Positions 13,950-16,192 of a stretch of DNA of 16,192 nt are shown piece by piece (position 1 is the first letter of the stretch; every line of letters begins with the position of its first letter). Source of the DNA: Candidatus Electronema nielsenii (GTDB taxonomy: Bacteria > Desulfobacterota > Desulfobulbia > Desulfobulbales > Desulfobulbaceae); contig JAGIXO010000031.1 in assembly GCA_026122915.1 (NCBI GenBank), positions 1 to 16,192 of the forward strand, in the 5' to 3' direction. The notes beneath the pieces were generated by a model. It saw only the letters and a list, made by a program, of their open reading frames with translations. It made no database searches and was not told the DNA's origin. The translations under genes were made by a program, and so were the position numbers.

Positions 13950-14432
13950 ATGCTGAAAAAAAACATGAAGACCATCACGTTGGTTTTTGCAGCCTCATTG
14001 ATGCTTGCTCAGGCCGCATCAGCCAGAGAATTTGCTGAAATTTACACTGATTGCGGTCTTGGCGCGCTCATCGCCCCCCGCACTCCGGCAGTGGCTGCTG
14101 TGACCAACGTTACCTTTGATCTTGGCACCACCGCTATCATTTCCAACGTTTCCTCGCCGGAAACCTGCCAAGGTGGTAAAGCGTTAGCCGCTTCCTTCAT
14201 CAATGCTTCCTACGAATCGTTGGAAGCAGACTTAGCTCGCGGCCAAGGCGAGTATTTAGATTCTTTGACCACGCTGGCTGGAGTTAGCAAAGATGGCAAA
14301 GATGCTTTTGCCGCAGGATTGAGAAAGGATTTTGCCGCTTCAGTAGCCGCTGACAGCTACGGGCAGACTCGCTTCCAGAAGGCCGAGAACCTGTACAATC
14401 TGGTCTATCGACAGCCGGGCAGCCAGAGCTAA
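13950..14432 (+). CDS. Exported DUF3015-family protein
   Basis: The 160-residue protein begins with a clear signal peptide (residues 1-25, cleaved after AASA), leaving a periplasmic product of about 135 residues. The mature part has the DUF3015 pattern: YTDCGLGALI (32-41) near the N-terminus, then TTAIISNVSSPETC (60-73), a helical region with GQGEYLDSL, and an aromatic QKAENLYNLVY end. The two cysteines, 35 and 73, probably form a disulfide. The family's function is unknown. The start is set by AAGGAGAG at 13939-13946, a strong ribosome binding site. With a perfect -35 box and a strong terminator directly after the stop, the gene is monocistronic and probably highly expressed. It diverges from the MBL/receiver unit, which may or may not share control. 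Confidence 0.9.
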   Translation: MLKKNMKTITLVFAASLMLAQAASAREFAEIYTDCGLGALIAPRTPAVAAVTNVTFDLGTTAIISNVSSPETCQGGKALAASFINASYESLEADLARGQGEYLDSLTTLAGVSKDGKDAFAAGLRKDFAASVAADSYGQTRFQKAENLYNLVYRQPGSQS

Positions 14433-14445
14433 AAACACCTTTTAC

Positions 14446-14484
14446 GCAGGAGCATGGCAGTTCGATCATGCTCCTGCTGTTTTC
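14446..14484 (+). terminator. Rho-independent terminator after the DUF3015 gene
   Basis: A perfect 11-bp GC-rich stem, GCAGGAGCATG (14446-14456) with CATGCTCCTGC (14467-14477), is followed by TGTTTTCT. It begins 13 bases after the stop codon. Confidence 0.93.
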
Positions 14485-14602
14485 TCAAGTCAACGGTCTT
14501 ACATTTCGGAAGCATCTTCCTTCCCCCCGCAGCTGTTTCTTCCCGCCTTGCAGTAAAAAACAGTCCGTTTACGCAGAACTGTTCGCCATTACTGTCGCTG
14601 CC

Positions 14603-14611
14603 TGCTATAAT
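14603..14611 (+). promoter_or_regulatory. Extended -10 promoter upstream of asnB
   Basis: TGCTATAAT, a TGn extension plus a perfect -10, lies at 14603-14611. No good -35 is seen, as is common for extended -10 promoters. The predicted leader to the asnB ATG is about 46 bases. Confidence 0.65.
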
Positions 14612-14663
14612 TTTTCGCAGCGGTGCAGAGTCGGTTTTCACAACAACCACAACACGACAGATC

Positions 14664-16192
14664 ATGTGCGGAATATGCGGATTTAACTGGAATGACGAAG
14701 CCTTGATCAAGGCGATGGCCGAGACCATTGCTCACCGGGGGCCGGATCAGAAGGGCAGCTTCTGCTGCGGCGAGATGTCGCTCGGCTTCCGGCGGCTGTC
14801 GATCATTGACCTGAGCGAGCAGGGCCGCCAGCCGATGTTCAATGAGGACGGCACGGTCTGCCTGGTCTTCAACGGCGAGATCTACAACTTCCAGGAGCTG
14901 CGGCCTGAGCTGGAGGGGAAAGGCCACGTCTTCCGCAGCCATACTGATTCCGAAGTGATCATCCATGCCTATGAACAATGGGGCGACGGCTGCGTCCAGC
15001 GGCTGCGCGGTATGTTCGCTTTCGCCATCTACGACCAGAACCGGCAGCGGCTGCTGCTCGCCCGCGACCGCATCGGCATCAAGCCGCTCTACTACACTTG
15101 GCAGAACGGCAGGCTGCGTTTCGCCTCGGAGATCAAGGCCATTCTCGCTGACCCGCAGGCAGAGCGGCGGGTCAACCGGCAGGCCATGTACGACTACCTC
15201 GGCTTTGAGTTTGTGCCTGCGCCGGAAACCATGTTCGCGGGCATACACAAGCTGCCTGCCGGGCATCTGCTGACACTGGAGAAGGGGCGGCTGCATACGG
15301 AGCAGTATTGGGATCTCAAGTTCCATCCCGGCGAAAACAAACTCTCCTTCGGCGAGGCAGTGGAGCGGATGCGCGAGCTGCTTGATCAGGCGGTGGCCAG
15401 CCACTTGGTCAGCGATGTGCCGCTCGGTGTGTTCCTCTCTGGCGGGCTGGATTCGAGCTGCATTGTCGCCCTGATGCGCAGGCATGTCAGCGGCCCGCTC
15501 AAGACCTTCACCATCGGCTACGCGGACAAGTCCTACAGCGAGCTGGACTACGCCCAGATTGTCGCCGACCACTGCCAGACCGACCACCAAGTGCTGCTGC
15601 TCGACAGCCTCAAGCCAGACTACGTGGAGCAGACGCTCTGGCACCTTGACGAGCCGATGACCGACCTCTCGACGGTGCCGCTCTATCTGCTCTGCAAGCA
15701 GGCCAGGGAGCAGGTCACGGTCTGTCTGTCGGGCGAGGGCGCAGATGAGAGCTTTGCTGGTTATGACCGCTTCAAGGCCAGCCGGATGAATAGCTGGTTT
15801 AGTCTGTTACCCAGTGTGGTGCGCAAAGAAGTGGTGGGGAGAATAGCAGCCCTGCTCCCTGATCAGCCGCAGAAGAAAGGCGCACTGAATATGCTCAAGC
15901 GCTTCATTGAGGGCGCGAACCTTGACCCGGCAGGCCAGCACCTGCGCTGGCAGTATTTCCTCAATGAGTCGCTGGCTGGCAAGCTCTTCAGCAGCGGCTT
16001 CCGCAGCGCAATCACTGCCGACCCGTTCCGCTTGGTGCGCGAACAGGACGCTCGCTGCGATGCAGGTACAGATAGGGTCAACCGGGAGATTTACTTAGAC
16101 ACCCGCTTCATGATGACCGACTCGGTGCTGATGAAGGTGGATCGGATGTCGATGGCCAGCTCGCTGGAAATCCGCGTGCCGCTGCTCGACCA
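14664..16192 (+). CDS. asnB: Asparagine synthase (glutamine-hydrolysing), 3' end outside the window
   Basis: The enzyme transfers ammonia from glutamine to an adenylated carboxylate, normally aspartate. At least 509 residues are encoded before the window ends, against about 600-650 in the family, so the gene is cut by the window rather than broken. The N-terminal Ntn glutaminase domain starts at the nucleophile Cys2 (MCGICGF) and shows HRGPD (24-28), SIIDLS (46-51) and FNGEIYN (69-75). The synthetase domain has the PP-loop FLSGGLDSS (257-265) and LSGEGADES (355-363). The visible part ends in SLEIRVPLLD, a conserved segment. The ATG at 14664 is fixed by the required Cys2, though its ribosome binding site is weak. 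The gene is distinctly GC-richer than its neighbours. AsnB-like enzymes also occur in polysaccharide and peptide clusters, so the genes beyond the window would decide its role. Confidence 0.95.
   Translation, partial: MCGICGFNWNDEALIKAMAETIAHRGPDQKGSFCCGEMSLGFRRLSIIDLSEQGRQPMFNEDGTVCLVFNGEIYNFQELRPELEGKGHVFRSHTDSEVIIHAYEQWGDGCVQRLRGMFAFAIYDQNRQRLLLARDRIGIKPLYYTWQNGRLRFASEIKAILADPQAERRVNRQAMYDYLGFEFVPAPETMFAGIHKLPAGHLLTLEKGRLHTEQYWDLKFHPGENKLSFGEAVERMRELLDQAVASHLVSDVPLGVFLSGGLDSSCIVALMRRHVSGPLKTFTIGYADKSYSELDYAQIVADHCQTDHQVLLLDSLKPDYVEQTLWHLDEPMTDLSTVPLYLLCKQAREQVTVCLSGEGADESFAGYDRFKASRMNSWFSLLPSVVRKEVVGRIAALLPDQPQKKGALNMLKRFIEGANLDPAGQHLRWQYFLNESLAGKLFSSGFRSAITADPFRLVREQDARCDAGTDRVNREIYLDTRFMMTDSVLMKVDRMSMASSLEIRVPLLD

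Noticed and set aside
14559..14583. AACAGT/ACTGTT inverted repeat upstream of asnB
   Set aside because: A six-base stem with a 13-base loop is weak and could occur by chance; nothing ties it to a known element.
14589..15644. 351-residue open frame on the minus strand
   Set aside because: It lies antisense to asnB, whose catalytic motifs are clear on the plus strand. Long antisense frames are expected in GC-rich genes, and its protein shows no recognisable domain.

Overview
The window looks like chromosomal DNA of a Gram-negative anaerobe or microaerophile of the Desulfobacterota (former Deltaproteobacteria). Desulfobulbales/Desulfobulbaceae-type bacteria are the best guess. The reasons are the gene mix: a Mn-dependent DHH-family pyrophosphatase, a cysteine-rich DUF1566 (Lcl C-terminal-like) secreted protein, a DUF3015 exported protein, a diiron metallo-beta-lactamase oxygen-sensor-like protein and a receiver-DUF4388/PATAN protein. 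This placement is inference from gene content; the genus cannot be read from the sequence. I see no rRNA, tRNA, CRISPR array, insertion sequence or integrase.

Layout. (1) 24-983, minus: a membrane-anchored protein of unknown function, divergent from ppaC (1214-2140, plus), which ends at a clear intrinsic terminator. (2) 2316-2846: a lone AT-rich, cysteine-rich hypothetical gene that looks acquired, directly followed by aroB (to 3954). (3) 4034-5260: a monocistronic secreted protein with 12 cysteines in a 50-residue segment and two DUF1566 repeats. It has a perfect extended -10 promoter, a strong ribosome binding site and its own terminator. (4) 5381-11753: seven tightly packed plus-strand genes: FmdB-type zinc ribbon, SPFH/virion-core-like protein with a double zinc ribbon, a second zinc-ribbon protein, a nucleoside/tRNA-type deaminase, a radical SAM enzyme, the bifunctional NAD(P)HX repair enzyme, and a CBS-pair protein. 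(5) 13554-11761, minus: a two-gene unit made of a flavodiiron-type MBL protein and a degenerate receiver-PATAN protein. It runs tail-to-tail into region 4 with only 7 bases between them. (6) 13570-13949: a promoter-rich intergenic region, then the exported DUF3015 protein (13950-14432) with a strong terminator. (7) From 14664 to the window edge: asparagine synthase asnB, GC-rich and truncated by the window.

How the genes may work together. ppaC, aroB, nnr and asnB are housekeeping metabolism. The middle of the seven-gene operon (SPFH, zinc-ribbon partner, deaminase, radical SAM) is the most interesting part. The two first genes share a GTGA stop/start overlap and the last two overlap by 38 bases, so all four are probably made together, yet I know no described pathway that unites them. 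The minus-strand MBL/receiver pair keeps the full set of diiron ligands, but its receiver lacks the phosphoacceptor Asp, so it may be an oxygen- or redox-sensing pair that does not use phosphotransfer.
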